Source: Streptomyces sp. DvalAA-14 (lineage in GTDB: Bacteria > Actinomycetota > Actinomycetes > Streptomycetales > Streptomycetaceae). From it: a stretch of DNA of 64,000 nt. Position 1 is the stretch's first letter; every line of letters begins with the position of its first letter. This document shows, piece by piece, positions 44,239-55,228 of the stretch. Below the pieces are notes generated by a model. The model worked only from the letters and a program-made list of their open reading frames with translations, had not been told where the DNA came from and made no database searches. The translations under genes and the position numbers were made by a program. Location of the stretch: contig NZ_FMCH01000325.1 in the NCBI RefSeq assembly GCF_900091855.1, positions 101,836 through 165,835 of the forward strand. Reading direction: 5' to 3'.

Positions 44239-47200
44239 GTGCGCGCATCCTTCCGCCGTCGCTCCATGCATCCTTCGCGACGCCGTTCCGCCCTTCGCCG
44301 GGGGTGGTTGCGGCTTACCGCAATGCTGGCGTTCGTCGCCCTGGCGTTCATGCTGGCGACGGATCAGGCTGCGGCGGACGGGGCGACGCTGCCCTCGCTG
44401 TCGATGCCGAGCCTGTCGTCCTTCACCTCCTGGGTGAAGCACCCGCCGCACTGGAAGGACATCCCGCGGCAGCACGGCGGCACGGCCGCCGGCCGCAGTC
44501 ACCGGGCGACCGCTGCGTCCACGCGGGCCCGCGGTGGGGCCGGTCGCAAGCCGGGCACGTCGCCCCACGAGCTGGCGGCCTATCAGCCGCACGCCAAGTC
44601 ATCGGAGGCGGGCCGCAGCGCGGTCGTCGGCGGGTTCTCGGCGAAGACCAGCAAGCGGGACGCCGCCGCGTCGGACGCCACCACCACCGTCTACGACAAC
44701 GCGGACGGCACACGGACCCGGCGGGTCTCCCAGACGCCCGTCAACTACCGCGACCCGCAGGGGAAGTGGCAGCCCATCGACACCAAGGTGCGGCACGGTT
44801 CGGACGGCCGGCTGCACGAGACGGCGAATTCCGTCGGGGTCGACTTCGCCGCCAAGAGCAGCGACGCGGCTCTGGCCTCCTTCCGGCCCGACGCCCAACA
44901 CACGGTCTCCTACGGCCTGCAGGGCGCCGCGAAGGTCGCCGGCACGGTCGCCGGATCCGAGGTCACCTACGCCGGCGCGCTGCCGCAGACCGACCTGGTG
45001 GTGGCGCCCTCGAATGTCGGCGTGAAGGAGTCGGTGGTCCTGCACTCGGCGCGGGCGGCGAACTCCTGGACGTTCCCACTGGCGCTGCACGGCCTGACCC
45101 CGGTTCAGGTCAAGGACGGGTCGATCGAGCTGCGGGACGCGGCGGGCAAGGCGACGGCGCGGATTCCGCGGGCCTACGCCTACGACGCGAAGGTGGATCC
45201 GCGCTCGGGCGACCCGACGACCACCTACGCCGTCGACTACCAGCTGCTGCACACCGCGGCCGGCACCGCGCTGAAGGTGACGCTGGATCCGTCGTGGCTG
45301 CACGACGCGGCGCGGGTCTTCCCGGTGACCGTCGACCCGTCCATTGTCGACGGCTGGACGACGACCTACGCCGAGTCGGGCGCCGACGGCGACCACTCCT
45401 TCGAGCAGACGGTGAAGGTCGGCTCGTACGACTCGGGCACGCACTCCGCGAACTCGTTCGTCAACCACTGGTACAGCGGCTGGGACGGCTCCGGGGTGAC
45501 GGTCACCGCCGCCTCCCTGCACCTGTTCGACACCTGGGCGTCCACCTGCACCGCCGAGCGTTTCGACGTGGCGCTGGTGACCTCGGCCTGGACGCCGACC
45601 GGTGTGACGACCTACCCCGGTCCGTCGAAGGGCGCCTCGATCGGCAACCTCACCCCGAGCGTTCCGCACGCCTGCGCCAACACTGCCGCCGACCGCAGTG
45701 TCGGTGACTGGGTCGAGGTGCCGCTGACCACCGCCTCGATCCAGGGATGGGTCAACGGCACCACGCCGGACTACGGGCTCGCGGTGTACGCGGCGACCAC
45801 CGACACGCTGCACTGGAAGCAGTTCGGCTCGTTCAGCGACCCGGCGCTCGGCCCGTACATCGAGGTCACCTACACCGGCACCACCCCGCCGCAGGTCTAC
45901 CAGCAGTACCCGAACGACAACGCCGACGTGTACACCACGACGCCGGAGCTGACCGCCTGGTCGGGCGGCGCGAACTCGCAGGCGAACACCACCACCAAGT
46001 ACGACTTCCTGGTCTACGACAACACCGGCGCCAAGATCGCCGACTCGGGGATGCTGGCCACCGGCGACTGGACGGTGCCGGCGGGCAAGCTCAAGTGGGG
46101 CCAGACGTACCAGTGGACGGTCCAGTCCCAGGACGCGGGCCTGCTGTCGGAGGCCACCTGGTACGCGCTGTCGGTGGAGGTGCCGCAGCCGCTGATCACC
46201 TCGGGGCTGTCGCAGAACAGCTCCGACCACGGCTTCGACGCCTCGATCGGCAACTACACCACCGACGACACCGACGCGAGCGTCTCGGTGGTCGGCCCGG
46301 GGCTCGACGTCGACCGCTCCTACAACTCCCGTGACCCGCGCTGGACCGGCGCCTTCGGCACCGGCTGGTCGAGCGTCTTCGACGCCCGGGCCACCGAGCA
46401 GTACAACGCCGCGGGCGCGGTGGTCTCCAACGTCGTGACCTATCCGGACGGCTCCCAGGTCGGCTTCGGCAAGAACGGCGACGGCAGCTACACCCCGCCG
46501 TCCGGGCGGTTCGCGACCTTCAAGGCGATCACCGGCGGCTATTCGCTGACCGACAAGGACGCCACCGTCTACGCCTTCACCCAGTCCCTGGGCTCCGGCG
46601 CGTACGGCATCACCTCGGTCACCGACGCGGACGGGCACGCGCTGACGTTCACCTGGTCCGGCGGCCACATCACGACGATGACCTCGGTCACCTCCAGCCG
46701 GGCGCTGCACCTGACGTGGCAGACCCCGACGGGGGCGAGCGCGGCGCACATCTCCTCGATCGCCACCGACCTGGTCGACCCCCAGGTGTCCACCAGCGCG
46801 CAGACCTGGACGTACGGCTACACCGGCGACCAGCTGACCTCGGTGTGCTCGCCGATCTCCAGCACGCAGTGCACCACCTACGGCTACACCCCGGGCTCGC
46901 AGTACCAGAACGCGTCGCTGGACCTGGGGCCGCACGCGATGTGGCCCATGTCGGAGGCATCGGGCACGACGGGCAAGGACGCGGTGCTCGCCAACCAGGG
47001 CGCCGACAACCTCACGTACAGCAACGTCACCTATGGCGCGGCGGGGCCGATGGCCGGCTCCACCGCGACCGCGATCGGCTTCAACGGCACCAGCTCGTAC
47101 GCGTCGCTGCCGTTCGACATGGGCAACAACACCGACTCCGGGGCGCTGTCGCTGTGGTTCAAGACCTCAGCGGGCCCAGGTGTCCTCTACTCGTACGCCT

Positions 47201-50200
47201 CGCAGCCGGTCACCGCCGGTGACTCGCCGGGCGCGTACACCCCGGCGGCCTACGTCGGCACCGACGGCAAGCTGAAGGCCGAGTTCTGGAACAGCGGCGG
47301 CATCGCCCCGATCAGCACCACCGCCTCGGTCGCGGACGGCAAGTGGCACCACATGGTGCTGTCGGCCGCCGGCAACGCCCAGACGCTGTACCTCGACGGC
47401 GCCAAGGTCGGCTCGCTGTCCGGCACGATCGGCATCCAGCCGGGCCTGGCCTTCGGCAAGAACCAGCCGTACAACACCCTCGGCGCCGGCTTCCTGGGCG
47501 GCAAGTGGCCCGACGAGCCGAACTCCAGCACCACCGACCCGACCGGCAAGGCCACCTACTTCAACGGCCAGATCGCCGACGCCGCCTGGTACGACCGGCC
47601 GCTGGTGGCCGCCGACGTCACCGCCCTGCGGGGCTTCGGCACCCACGCCGCATCCCTGCTCAACACCATCACCCGGCCGTCCGGCAAGGCCTACCAGTCG
47701 ATGGTCTACGACCCGGCCACCACCACACTGAACCAGCTCACCGACGAGAACGGCGGCGTCTGGAAGCTCGGCACCCCCACCGTGGCCGGCTCCAGCCAGA
47801 CCTACCGCAGCGCGGTCCTCGGCGGCGCCCCGGCCACGTACTTCCGGCTCGGCGAAGCCGCCGGCGCCTCGGCGGCGGTCGACGAGACCCGCGGCGGCAA
47901 CGGCACCTACAACGCCGTCACCCTGGGCGCGGCCGGTCCCTTCAGCGACCAGAAGGCCGCGACCTTCAACGGCACCAGCTCGTACGTGAAGGTCCCCGAC
48001 ACCGTCACCGGCGCCACCTCGGCGTCGGCCGAACTGTGGTTCAAGACCACGCACGGCACGGCGATCCTGCTGAACTCGCAGAGCGCCGCCATCGGCGGCA
48101 CCGTCAGCTCCACCACGCCCCAACTGTGGATCGGCAGCGACAACAAACTGCACGGCGGCTTCTACACCACCGCCGGCTCCGTCCAGCTGGGCACCACCGG
48201 CACCGTGACCGACGGCAAGTGGCACCACGTCCTGCTCAGCGCCACACCGACCGCCCAGACCCTCTACCTGGACGGGGCCCAGGCCGCGACGAAGACCGGC
48301 ACGGTCGCCCTGGCCAACGCCAGCCGCAGCACCGCCTACGTCGGCGCGGGCACCACCGGCGCCGGCTGGACCGGACTGACCAACGGCACCGTCGCCTACT
48401 TCAACGGTTCCCTCGCCGAAGTGGCCATGTACCGCACGGCGCTCACCGCCCAGGACGCCGCGAGCCACTTCGAGGCGGGCCTGAACTCGACCGGCCTGCT
48501 GCCGGTGGAAACGGTGAAGGTCACCTCACCGGCGCCGTACAGCGCGGTCACGACCTACAAGTACGACCTGGACAACAACGAGCGGGAGATCAGCGAGACC
48601 GACGGCCTCGGCTACACCACCAGCTTCGGCTACGACACCGGCGGGTTCGAACACAGTGTGGTGGACCCCAACGGCGCGATGACGGTCACCGGTCATGACG
48701 TGCGCGGCAATGTGGTCTCGTCGACGACCTGCCAGGACCAGGCAGCCAATCGCTGCTCGACGGAGTACTACACGTACTACCCGGACGACACCACCGCGCA
48801 GCTGACCACCGCCGACCCGCGCAACGACGTGCTGCTCACCGAGCGGGACGGCCGGTCCGCGTCGGCGACCGACCCGACGTATCTGACCACGCATGCCTAT
48901 GACGTCAACGGTGACGAGACGGGTGTCACCACCCCGCCGGTGGCGGGCTTCCCGAACGGGCGTACCGAGAGCACCGTCTACAGCGACGGGACGAGCACCT
49001 ACCCGGCGGCCGACAGCGGCAATGTCCCGAAGGGGCTGCCGGTCCGGTCGACGACGCCGGGCGGCGCGGTCAGCTCCATCGCCTACCTCCACACCGGCGA
49101 TGTGGCCGCCACCACGGACCCGCTGGGCCTGGTGACGTCCTACACCTACGACGGTCTCGGGCAGGTACTCAGCAAAAAGGTCGTCTCCGACACCTATCCG
49201 TCCGGCCTGACCAGCAGTTACGCCTACGACGCGGCCGGTCAGGTCTACCAGGAGACCGATCCGCCGATCACCGACCGCGTCACCGGCGCGAGCCATCAGG
49301 CGGTCTCCACCACCGTCTACGACGCCGACGGGGACGTCACCTCGCAGACGGTGGCCGACGCCACCGGCGGTGACGCGCCGCGGACCGAGACGCAGACCTA
49401 CGACCAGTACGACCAGGTCCTCACCGACAGCGACGCCAACAAGGCGGCGGGACAGCCCAACGGCAACACCACGACATACACCTACGACCACTCCGGCAAC
49501 AAGATGAGCGAGGTGACGTCGTCCGGGACCACTACCCAGTACACCTACGACGACGACGGCCACCTGCTCACGCAGGGGATCCTGTACACCGGGGATCCGG
49601 TGAACCCCCAGCCGGCGAAGCTGCTGGTGGAGTCGTCGCGGGCCTACGACCCGGCGGGGCGCCTGGCGTCGATCACGGACGCGATGGGCAACACCACGGC
49701 GTACACGTACACCGACAACGGCCTGACGGCGAAGGTCACCAAGACCAGCGCGGACGGCACGGGCAGCAGCGTGCTGACCGCGAACACCTTCGACGCGGCG
49801 GGCAACGAGCTCAGCGAGACCACCGACAACGGCGCCACGGTCACCAACTACGCCGTCGACGCGGCCTCCCGTACGACATCGACGACCGTCGACCCGACCG
49901 GGGTGAACCGCACCACGACCCTGTCGTACACGCCCGACGACCTGGTGGCCACCGAGACCGACAGTGATGCCACCGGCAGCCGTACCACCACGGCCAACAC
50001 CTACGACGCGGCCGGCGACCAGCTCACCGAGAGCATCTCCGGTGACTCCTCCGGCCACCCGTCGGGCTGGTGGAAGCTGAACCAGACCGGCGGAAACACG
50101 GTCACCGACTCCTCGGGCACCGGCAACACCGCGTCGGTCGGCTCCGCGGTGACATGGACGGGTGACGCGGCCAAGTTCAGCGGAGCGGCCGGAGCGGCCA

Positions 50201-53200
50201 ACGTCATCACCACCAACGGTCCGGTGCTGGACACCACGGCCTCCTACTCGGTCTCGGCCTGGGTCGATCTCACCGACGCCTCGACCTTCCACACCTTCGT
50301 CGCCCAGGGCGGCACCAACCGGGCCTCCTTCTACCTCCAGTACAACCCGACCGCCAATGCCTACCGCTTCCACATCGCCAGCAATGACGCGACCACGCCG
50401 ACCACGTTCTACGACGCCCAGGCGACCACCCCGGCGGCACTGAACACCTGGACCCACCTGGTCGGCGTCTTCGACGCGAGTTCCGGCGCGATGCGGCTGT
50501 ACGTCAACGGCACGCTGGCCGCCTCGGCCACCGACCCCACACCGTGGACCGGTACCGGCCCGCTGTCGATCAGCGGCACCTGGAACGCCGCCACCGGCCC
50601 GACCAGCGACACCATGGCCGGGTCCGAGTCCAACGTGCAGGTCTACCCACGGGCGTTGACCGCCGCCGACATCACCAAGCTGTTCGGCAACACCCGCACC
50701 GGCGGCACGGTCGGCTCCTCGACCGCGCAGGTCACCCAGTGGACCTACGACAAGCGCGGCCTGCCGAAGACGATGACCGACGCGGACGTGCAGACCACGG
50801 ACTACAGCTACGACGAGGCGGGGAACCTCGCGGTGACCACCGCGCCCGCGGTGCAGGTCGAGACCAACGGGGGCACTCCGGCCACCCAGCGGCCGGTGAC
50901 CACCAGCGGCTTCAACACCTACGGCGAGGCCGTCGAGGAGGTCGAGCCCGACGGGAACAAGACGACCACCGTCTACGACCCCAACGGCAACAAGGTCTCC
51001 GAGACACTCCCGCCCTACACCCCGGCCGGCTCGTCCACGCCGCTGACCGCGACATCGAGCTGGGCGTACGACAGCGACGGCAACCAGATCAGCGAGACCA
51101 CCCCGAAGAACGAGACGACGCACACCCTGTTCGACCAGCTCGGCGACGTCGCGCAGACCACGGCCGCGGACGGGACACTCACGCACGCGACGTACGACGC
51201 CAACGGCGAGCAGTTGTCGGTCACCGATGCCAACGGCGCCGTCAGCCAGGCCACTTACGACTACCTGGGCCGGCCGCTGACCTCCACCACCTTGGAGCGT
51301 TTCCCGACCGCGCGCACCCTGACCACCAACAACTCCTACGCGCCGACCACCACCAATCCGTACGGTGCGTACCTCTCGTCGACGACATCGCCCGGCGGCG
51401 TCAAGGAGACGTACGGCTACAACCGGGTCGGCGAGACCACCTCGGTGACCGACGGCGCCAACAACACCACCCGGTACAGCTACGACTACCAGGGCGACCA
51501 GACCAGGACCACCGAAGCCGACAACACGTACTCCACCACCGAGTACGACGCGTCGGGCCGTCCGGTCTCCGCCGAGCAGTACGACGCGACCGGCACCCTG
51601 CTCAACGGGTCGTCGCAGGTCTACGACGGGGTCGGGAATGTGCTGGCGTCCACCGACGCCAACCAGCACACCACCCACTTCACCTACGACGCGGCGGGCA
51701 CGGTGACCCAGGAGGTCGAACCGGTCGACGCGACCCACTCGATCACCAGCAGCTTCGGATACGACGCGTCGGGCAACCAGACCCGGTTCACCGACGGGCG
51801 GAACAACTCCTGGTACTACACCTACACGCCGTGGGGCCAGCAGGAGACGGTCCGGGCGCCGGCCACCGCCGACTACAGCTCGGCGGCCGACTCCACCACC
51901 ACCAACGGTTACGACGCCGACGGGCAGCTGGTCTCCAGCACCCAGCCCGGCGGCGTCACCACGACGATGACGTACGACGCCGTCGGCAACCTCAAGACGG
52001 CCTCCGGCAGCGGCGCGGACGCGGCCACCGCCAAGCGCTCGTTCACCTACGACGGCGACGGCCAGGTCAAGACGGCCGCCACCGACGAGGCCGGCTCCCT
52101 GGGGGCGCGTGACCACCAGGCGGCCACAGCTGAGTCCTTCGGGTACGACGACCGGGGCGACCTGCTATCGGCGTCCGGCTCGGCCGGCTCCTCCAGCTTC
52201 ACCTACAACGACGACTCGTCCCCGCTGACCCGCACCGACGCCGCCGGCACCACGTCGTACGGCTACGACACCGCGGGCCGGTTGTCCACCCTCAACGACG
52301 CCTCGTCCGGGACACAGTTGACCTACGGCTACAACACACTGGAGCAGGTCTCCTCGGTCAAGTACGGCGCCACCGGGCAGACCCGCACCTACACGTACGA
52401 CACCGCGCACCGGTTGAAGAGCGACACGCTGGTGCAGGGTGCCAGCACCCTGTCGGGGATCACCTACGGGTACGACAACAACGGCAACCTGACGAGTAAG
52501 AACACCGTCGGGGTGACCGGCGCCTCGAACAACGTCTACACCTACGACCAGTCCGACCGGCTCGCGTCGTGGAACAACGGCGCCACGACCACCAACTACA
52601 GCTACGACGCCTCCGGCAACCGGACCCAGGTCGGCGCCAACGTCTACACCTACGACGCCCGCGACCAGATCACCTCCGACGGCGTCCACTCCTACGCGTA
52701 CTCCGCGCGGGGCACGATGACCACGGACACCTCCACTGCCGACGGAGCCGTCAACTACACCACCGACGCGTTCGGCAACCAGATCACCGCCGCCGACCAC
52801 TCCTACACCCTCGACGCCGTCGGCCGGAACATCACCGACAGCGACGCCGCCGACCTGACCAGCCGCACCTTCCAGTACTCGGGTTCCGACAACACCATCG
52901 CCTCGGACGGGAACTACAGCTATTCCTATGACCCGTCCGGGGGGCTGACCGGCGTCAACGCCGGCTCGTCGCCCGGCAGCGGTCTGCTGGCCGTCACCGA
53001 CGCGCACAACGACGTCGTCGGCACCTTCGCCTCCGGCGCGACCAGCCTGTCCGGGTCGGCGACCTACGATCCGCTGGGCAATGTGACCGCCACCGCCGGT
53101 GTCATGGGCCGGCTCGGCTACCAGTCCGGCTGGACCGAGGCCGACACCGGCAAGGTCGGCACCGACTCGCGCTGGTACAACCCGGCCACCGGCACCTTCA

Positions 53201-55224
53201 TGAACAAGGACTCGGTGTCCTTGAACCCGGTGCCCGACTCGGTGGAGGCCAACCCCTTCGCCTACGTCGACGACAACCCGCTGGACGGCACCGACCCCTC
53301 CGGGCACTGGGGCTTCAGCAGCCTGGTCCACAAGGTCAGCCACGCCGTCAAGAAGACCGTCCACAAGGCCGTCTCGCACGCCGCGGCGTTCGTCTACCAC
53401 TACACCCCGCCGATCGTGCACAAGGTCGTCAAGGCCGTGAAGCGCAAGGTGACCAAGGCCGTCAAGAGGGTCCGCGACGTCTACCACGCCACCGTGCGCC
53501 GGGTCGTACGCGTCTACCACTACGCGGCGCGGAAGGTGAAACGCGTCTACCACGCGGCCGTCCGCAAGGTCACCACGGCTTACCACGCGGTCAAACGCAA
53601 GGTGAAACGCGTCATCGCCAAGGCCAAAAAGGTGGTGCACGCGGCTGCGAAGAAGGCCAAGGCAGCCGTCCATACCGTCGCGGCGGCCACCCGCACCGCT
53701 TACAAGGCCACAGTGAGCGCGGCCAAGACCGCCGCCACCTACACCAAGAACCACGCGGCTGCCATCACCTCGTTCGTGGTGTCCACCGCTGTCTTCGCCG
53801 GCTGCGAAGCCGCGACCGTCGGCGTCGGCACCATCGGCTGCGCCGCGATAGCCGGCGCGGCGGGCTCGCTGGTCGACCAGGGATTCGCCTGCGCCGACCA
53901 GGGCGGCGCGGCGTGCAGCGCCGGGGCGTTCGCGGGCGCCGCGGTGACCGGCGCTGTCGCCGGCGCACTGGGCGGAGCGCTCGGCTCACTGGGCGGCAAG
54001 ATCCTCGGCAAGCTCGCCCCCAAGGCGCTGGAGGCCGTCGGCGGCCTGTTCGGCAAGGGCGCCACCGAAGCCGCCGAATCCGGCGCGACAGACGCCACCG
54101 AAGAAGCCGCGGAAGAGACGGAGGCAGCCGGGGCGCGGTCGGAAAGCGAAGGCTCCAGCTGCAAGATAGGCGGCCCGCACAGCTTCACCGGCAACACCCG
54201 GGTCCTGCTGGCCGGCGGCGCCTCGAAACCGATCGACCAGGTGAAGGTCGGCGACACCATCGCCAACTCCGTCCCAGGAGAGTCGGGAACCGAGAACCAC
54301 AAGGTCACCGCAGTCATCGTCACCACCACCGACCACGACTTCGTCGACCTCACCGTCAAGACAACAACGTCAACGGCAACAGCGGCGAAGGCCCCGCTCA
54401 AGGCCCGCGCATCGGCAGCCGCGAAGACGATCGCCAAGTCGGCCGCGAAGAAGGCCGCCTATGGCCTGGCCGCCTCCGCCGCGATCCTCGCCACCCTCGG
54501 CGCCACCCACCACGCCACCACCGACCACACCGCCACCACAGCCGCCGTTGTCACCCCGGCCACGGCTGCGGCCCAGGCCGGCCACCTCACCACCACCTTC
54601 CACCACCCCTTCTACGACCAGACCCAGGCCGCCTTCGTCGAAGCGAAGGACCTCCACCCCGGCGACACCCTCCAAACCCCCACCAGCACCGCCCAGATCA
54701 CCGCCGTCCGCCTCTACCACGCCAACACCACCACCTACGACCTCACCATCGGCGACCTCCACACGTACTATGTGGAGGCCGGGACCACGCCGGTCCTGGT
54801 CCACAACTGCGATACTGCCCCTCCTGGGCATGTTTATCGTGGTGGTCAATACAAGGACCTGAAGGATCCGCTGACTGGCAGGAACGTCCCCGGAACCGAG
54901 ATCAATCACATGCCGTCGAGCCAAGCAAATTCCGAGGTCTTTGATATCCCCGAAGGCCAAGGTCTGGCGATCCAAATGGATAAGGCGGACCATCTCCAAA
55001 CTGAAAGCTGGGGGTCCAGTCACGCTGGGAAACTTCACCGAGCCCAGCAAATGTATCTTTTGAGGCAGGGTCGCCTTACCGAAGCTCTCGGTATGGACAT
55101 AGATAACGTCCGAAATCTTTTTGGCACCAAGTATGATGGCGCGATCGACGAACTGGTGGCGAAAATTCCGGATTACATCGATGCGATTAGAAAGGCCGGG
55201 GTTCACCCCGGAGGATTGAGTTGA
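44239..55224 (+). CDS. Giant secreted RHS/YD-repeat polymorphic toxin with HINT pretoxin domain and nuclease-like tip
   Basis: 3661 residues from the GTG at 44239 (AGGAG upstream). In order: signal or membrane helix (RLTAMLAFVALAFMLATDQA), DNRLRE-type domain (about 370-550), RHS N-domain (about 655-735, DVDRSYNSRDPRWTGAFGTG), LamG-like domains (about 895-1135, 1190-1415, 1940-2150) set among YD repeats, and an RHS core ending near 3025 (RWYNPATGTFMNKDS, then DPSGHWG, the usual cleavage region). A Lys/His-rich helical stretch (3028-3175), an Ala/Gly membrane-like segment, a HINT domain (about 3311-3524) and the tip (3525-3661) follow. The tip has GTEINHMPSSQANSE and KADHLQTESWGSSHAG, like HNH/Endo VII-type toxins. 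Such proteins kill or inhibit neighbours when the tip is released. An immunity gene follows 4 bp later. Confidence 0.9.
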   Translation: MRASFRRRSMHPSRRRSALRRGWLRLTAMLAFVALAFMLATDQAAADGATLPSLSMPSLSSFTSWVKHPPHWKDIPRQHGGTAAGRSHRATAASTRARGGAGRKPGTSPHELAAYQPHAKSSEAGRSAVVGGFSAKTSKRDAAASDATTTVYDNADGTRTRRVSQTPVNYRDPQGKWQPIDTKVRHGSDGRLHETANSVGVDFAAKSSDAALASFRPDAQHTVSYGLQGAAKVAGTVAGSEVTYAGALPQTDLVVAPSNVGVKESVVLHSARAANSWTFPLALHGLTPVQVKDGSIELRDAAGKATARIPRAYAYDAKVDPRSGDPTTTYAVDYQLLHTAAGTALKVTLDPSWLHDAARVFPVTVDPSIVDGWTTTYAESGADGDHSFEQTVKVGSYDSGTHSANSFVNHWYSGWDGSGVTVTAASLHLFDTWASTCTAERFDVALVTSAWTPTGVTTYPGPSKGASIGNLTPSVPHACANTAADRSVGDWVEVPLTTASIQGWVNGTTPDYGLAVYAATTDTLHWKQFGSFSDPALGPYIEVTYTGTTPPQVYQQYPNDNADVYTTTPELTAWSGGANSQANTTTKYDFLVYDNTGAKIADSGMLATGDWTVPAGKLKWGQTYQWTVQSQDAGLLSEATWYALSVEVPQPLITSGLSQNSSDHGFDASIGNYTTDDTDASVSVVGPGLDVDRSYNSRDPRWTGAFGTGWSSVFDARATEQYNAAGAVVSNVVTYPDGSQVGFGKNGDGSYTPPSGRFATFKAITGGYSLTDKDATVYAFTQSLGSGAYGITSVTDADGHALTFTWSGGHITTMTSVTSSRALHLTWQTPTGASAAHISSIATDLVDPQVSTSAQTWTYGYTGDQLTSVCSPISSTQCTTYGYTPGSQYQNASLDLGPHAMWPMSEASGTTGKDAVLANQGADNLTYSNVTYGAAGPMAGSTATAIGFNGTSSYASLPFDMGNNTDSGALSLWFKTSAGPGVLYSYASQPVTAGDSPGAYTPAAYVGTDGKLKAEFWNSGGIAPISTTASVADGKWHHMVLSAAGNAQTLYLDGAKVGSLSGTIGIQPGLAFGKNQPYNTLGAGFLGGKWPDEPNSSTTDPTGKATYFNGQIADAAWYDRPLVAADVTALRGFGTHAASLLNTITRPSGKAYQSMVYDPATTTLNQLTDENGGVWKLGTPTVAGSSQTYRSAVLGGAPATYFRLGEAAGASAAVDETRGGNGTYNAVTLGAAGPFSDQKAATFNGTSSYVKVPDTVTGATSASAELWFKTTHGTAILLNSQSAAIGGTVSSTTPQLWIGSDNKLHGGFYTTAGSVQLGTTGTVTDGKWHHVLLSATPTAQTLYLDGAQAATKTGTVALANASRSTAYVGAGTTGAGWTGLTNGTVAYFNGSLAEVAMYRTALTAQDAASHFEAGLNSTGLLPVETVKVTSPAPYSAVTTYKYDLDNNEREISETDGLGYTTSFGYDTGGFEHSVVDPNGAMTVTGHDVRGNVVSSTTCQDQAANRCSTEYYTYYPDDTTAQLTTADPRNDVLLTERDGRSASATDPTYLTTHAYDVNGDETGVTTPPVAGFPNGRTESTVYSDGTSTYPAADSGNVPKGLPVRSTTPGGAVSSIAYLHTGDVAATTDPLGLVTSYTYDGLGQVLSKKVVSDTYPSGLTSSYAYDAAGQVYQETDPPITDRVTGASHQAVSTTVYDADGDVTSQTVADATGGDAPRTETQTYDQYDQVLTDSDANKAAGQPNGNTTTYTYDHSGNKMSEVTSSGTTTQYTYDDDGHLLTQGILYTGDPVNPQPAKLLVESSRAYDPAGRLASITDAMGNTTAYTYTDNGLTAKVTKTSADGTGSSVLTANTFDAAGNELSETTDNGATVTNYAVDAASRTTSTTVDPTGVNRTTTLSYTPDDLVATETDSDATGSRTTTANTYDAAGDQLTESISGDSSGHPSGWWKLNQTGGNTVTDSSGTGNTASVGSAVTWTGDAAKFSGAAGAANVITTNGPVLDTTASYSVSAWVDLTDASTFHTFVAQGGTNRASFYLQYNPTANAYRFHIASNDATTPTTFYDAQATTPAALNTWTHLVGVFDASSGAMRLYVNGTLAASATDPTPWTGTGPLSISGTWNAATGPTSDTMAGSESNVQVYPRALTAADITKLFGNTRTGGTVGSSTAQVTQWTYDKRGLPKTMTDADVQTTDYSYDEAGNLAVTTAPAVQVETNGGTPATQRPVTTSGFNTYGEAVEEVEPDGNKTTTVYDPNGNKVSETLPPYTPAGSSTPLTATSSWAYDSDGNQISETTPKNETTHTLFDQLGDVAQTTAADGTLTHATYDANGEQLSVTDANGAVSQATYDYLGRPLTSTTLERFPTARTLTTNNSYAPTTTNPYGAYLSSTTSPGGVKETYGYNRVGETTSVTDGANNTTRYSYDYQGDQTRTTEADNTYSTTEYDASGRPVSAEQYDATGTLLNGSSQVYDGVGNVLASTDANQHTTHFTYDAAGTVTQEVEPVDATHSITSSFGYDASGNQTRFTDGRNNSWYYTYTPWGQQETVRAPATADYSSAADSTTTNGYDADGQLVSSTQPGGVTTTMTYDAVGNLKTASGSGADAATAKRSFTYDGDGQVKTAATDEAGSLGARDHQAATAESFGYDDRGDLLSASGSAGSSSFTYNDDSSPLTRTDAAGTTSYGYDTAGRLSTLNDASSGTQLTYGYNTLEQVSSVKYGATGQTRTYTYDTAHRLKSDTLVQGASTLSGITYGYDNNGNLTSKNTVGVTGASNNVYTYDQSDRLASWNNGATTTNYSYDASGNRTQVGANVYTYDARDQITSDGVHSYAYSARGTMTTDTSTADGAVNYTTDAFGNQITAADHSYTLDAVGRNITDSDAADLTSRTFQYSGSDNTIASDGNYSYSYDPSGGLTGVNAGSSPGSGLLAVTDAHNDVVGTFASGATSLSGSATYDPLGNVTATAGVMGRLGYQSGWTEADTGKVGTDSRWYNPATGTFMNKDSVSLNPVPDSVEANPFAYVDDNPLDGTDPSGHWGFSSLVHKVSHAVKKTVHKAVSHAAAFVYHYTPPIVHKVVKAVKRKVTKAVKRVRDVYHATVRRVVRVYHYAARKVKRVYHAAVRKVTTAYHAVKRKVKRVIAKAKKVVHAAAKKAKAAVHTVAAATRTAYKATVSAAKTAATYTKNHAAAITSFVVSTAVFAGCEAATVGVGTIGCAAIAGAAGSLVDQGFACADQGGAACSAGAFAGAAVTGAVAGALGGALGSLGGKILGKLAPKALEAVGGLFGKGATEAAESGATDATEEAAEETEAAGARSESEGSSCKIGGPHSFTGNTRVLLAGGASKPIDQVKVGDTIANSVPGESGTENHKVTAVIVTTTDHDFVDLTVKTTTSTATAAKAPLKARASAAAKTIAKSAAKKAAYGLAASAAILATLGATHHATTDHTATTAAVVTPATAAAQAGHLTTTFHHPFYDQTQAAFVEAKDLHPGDTLQTPTSTAQITAVRLYHANTTTYDLTIGDLHTYYVEAGTTPVLVHNCDTAPPGHVYRGGQYKDLKDPLTGRNVPGTEINHMPSSQANSEVFDIPEGQGLAIQMDKADHLQTESWGSSHAGKLHRAQQMYLLRQGRLTEALGMDIDNVRNLFGTKYDGAIDELVAKIPDYIDAIRKAGVHPGGLS
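54433..54810 (+). repeat. HINT coding sequence, copy 1 of a duplicated block
   Basis: This part of the RHS gene is repeated at 56951-57340. Stretches of 99 bp (54433-54531) and 105 bp (54580-54684) are identical to the second copy; the stretch between is variable in length. The similarity stops at the last HINT residues (VHNC), exactly where the toxin tips differ. Confidence 0.9.
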
Positions 55225-55228
55225 TTTC

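Noticed and set aside
48526..52116. 1196-codon minus-strand frame inside the RHS gene
   Set aside because: Antisense to YD repeats; its apparent repeats mirror those of the real gene.
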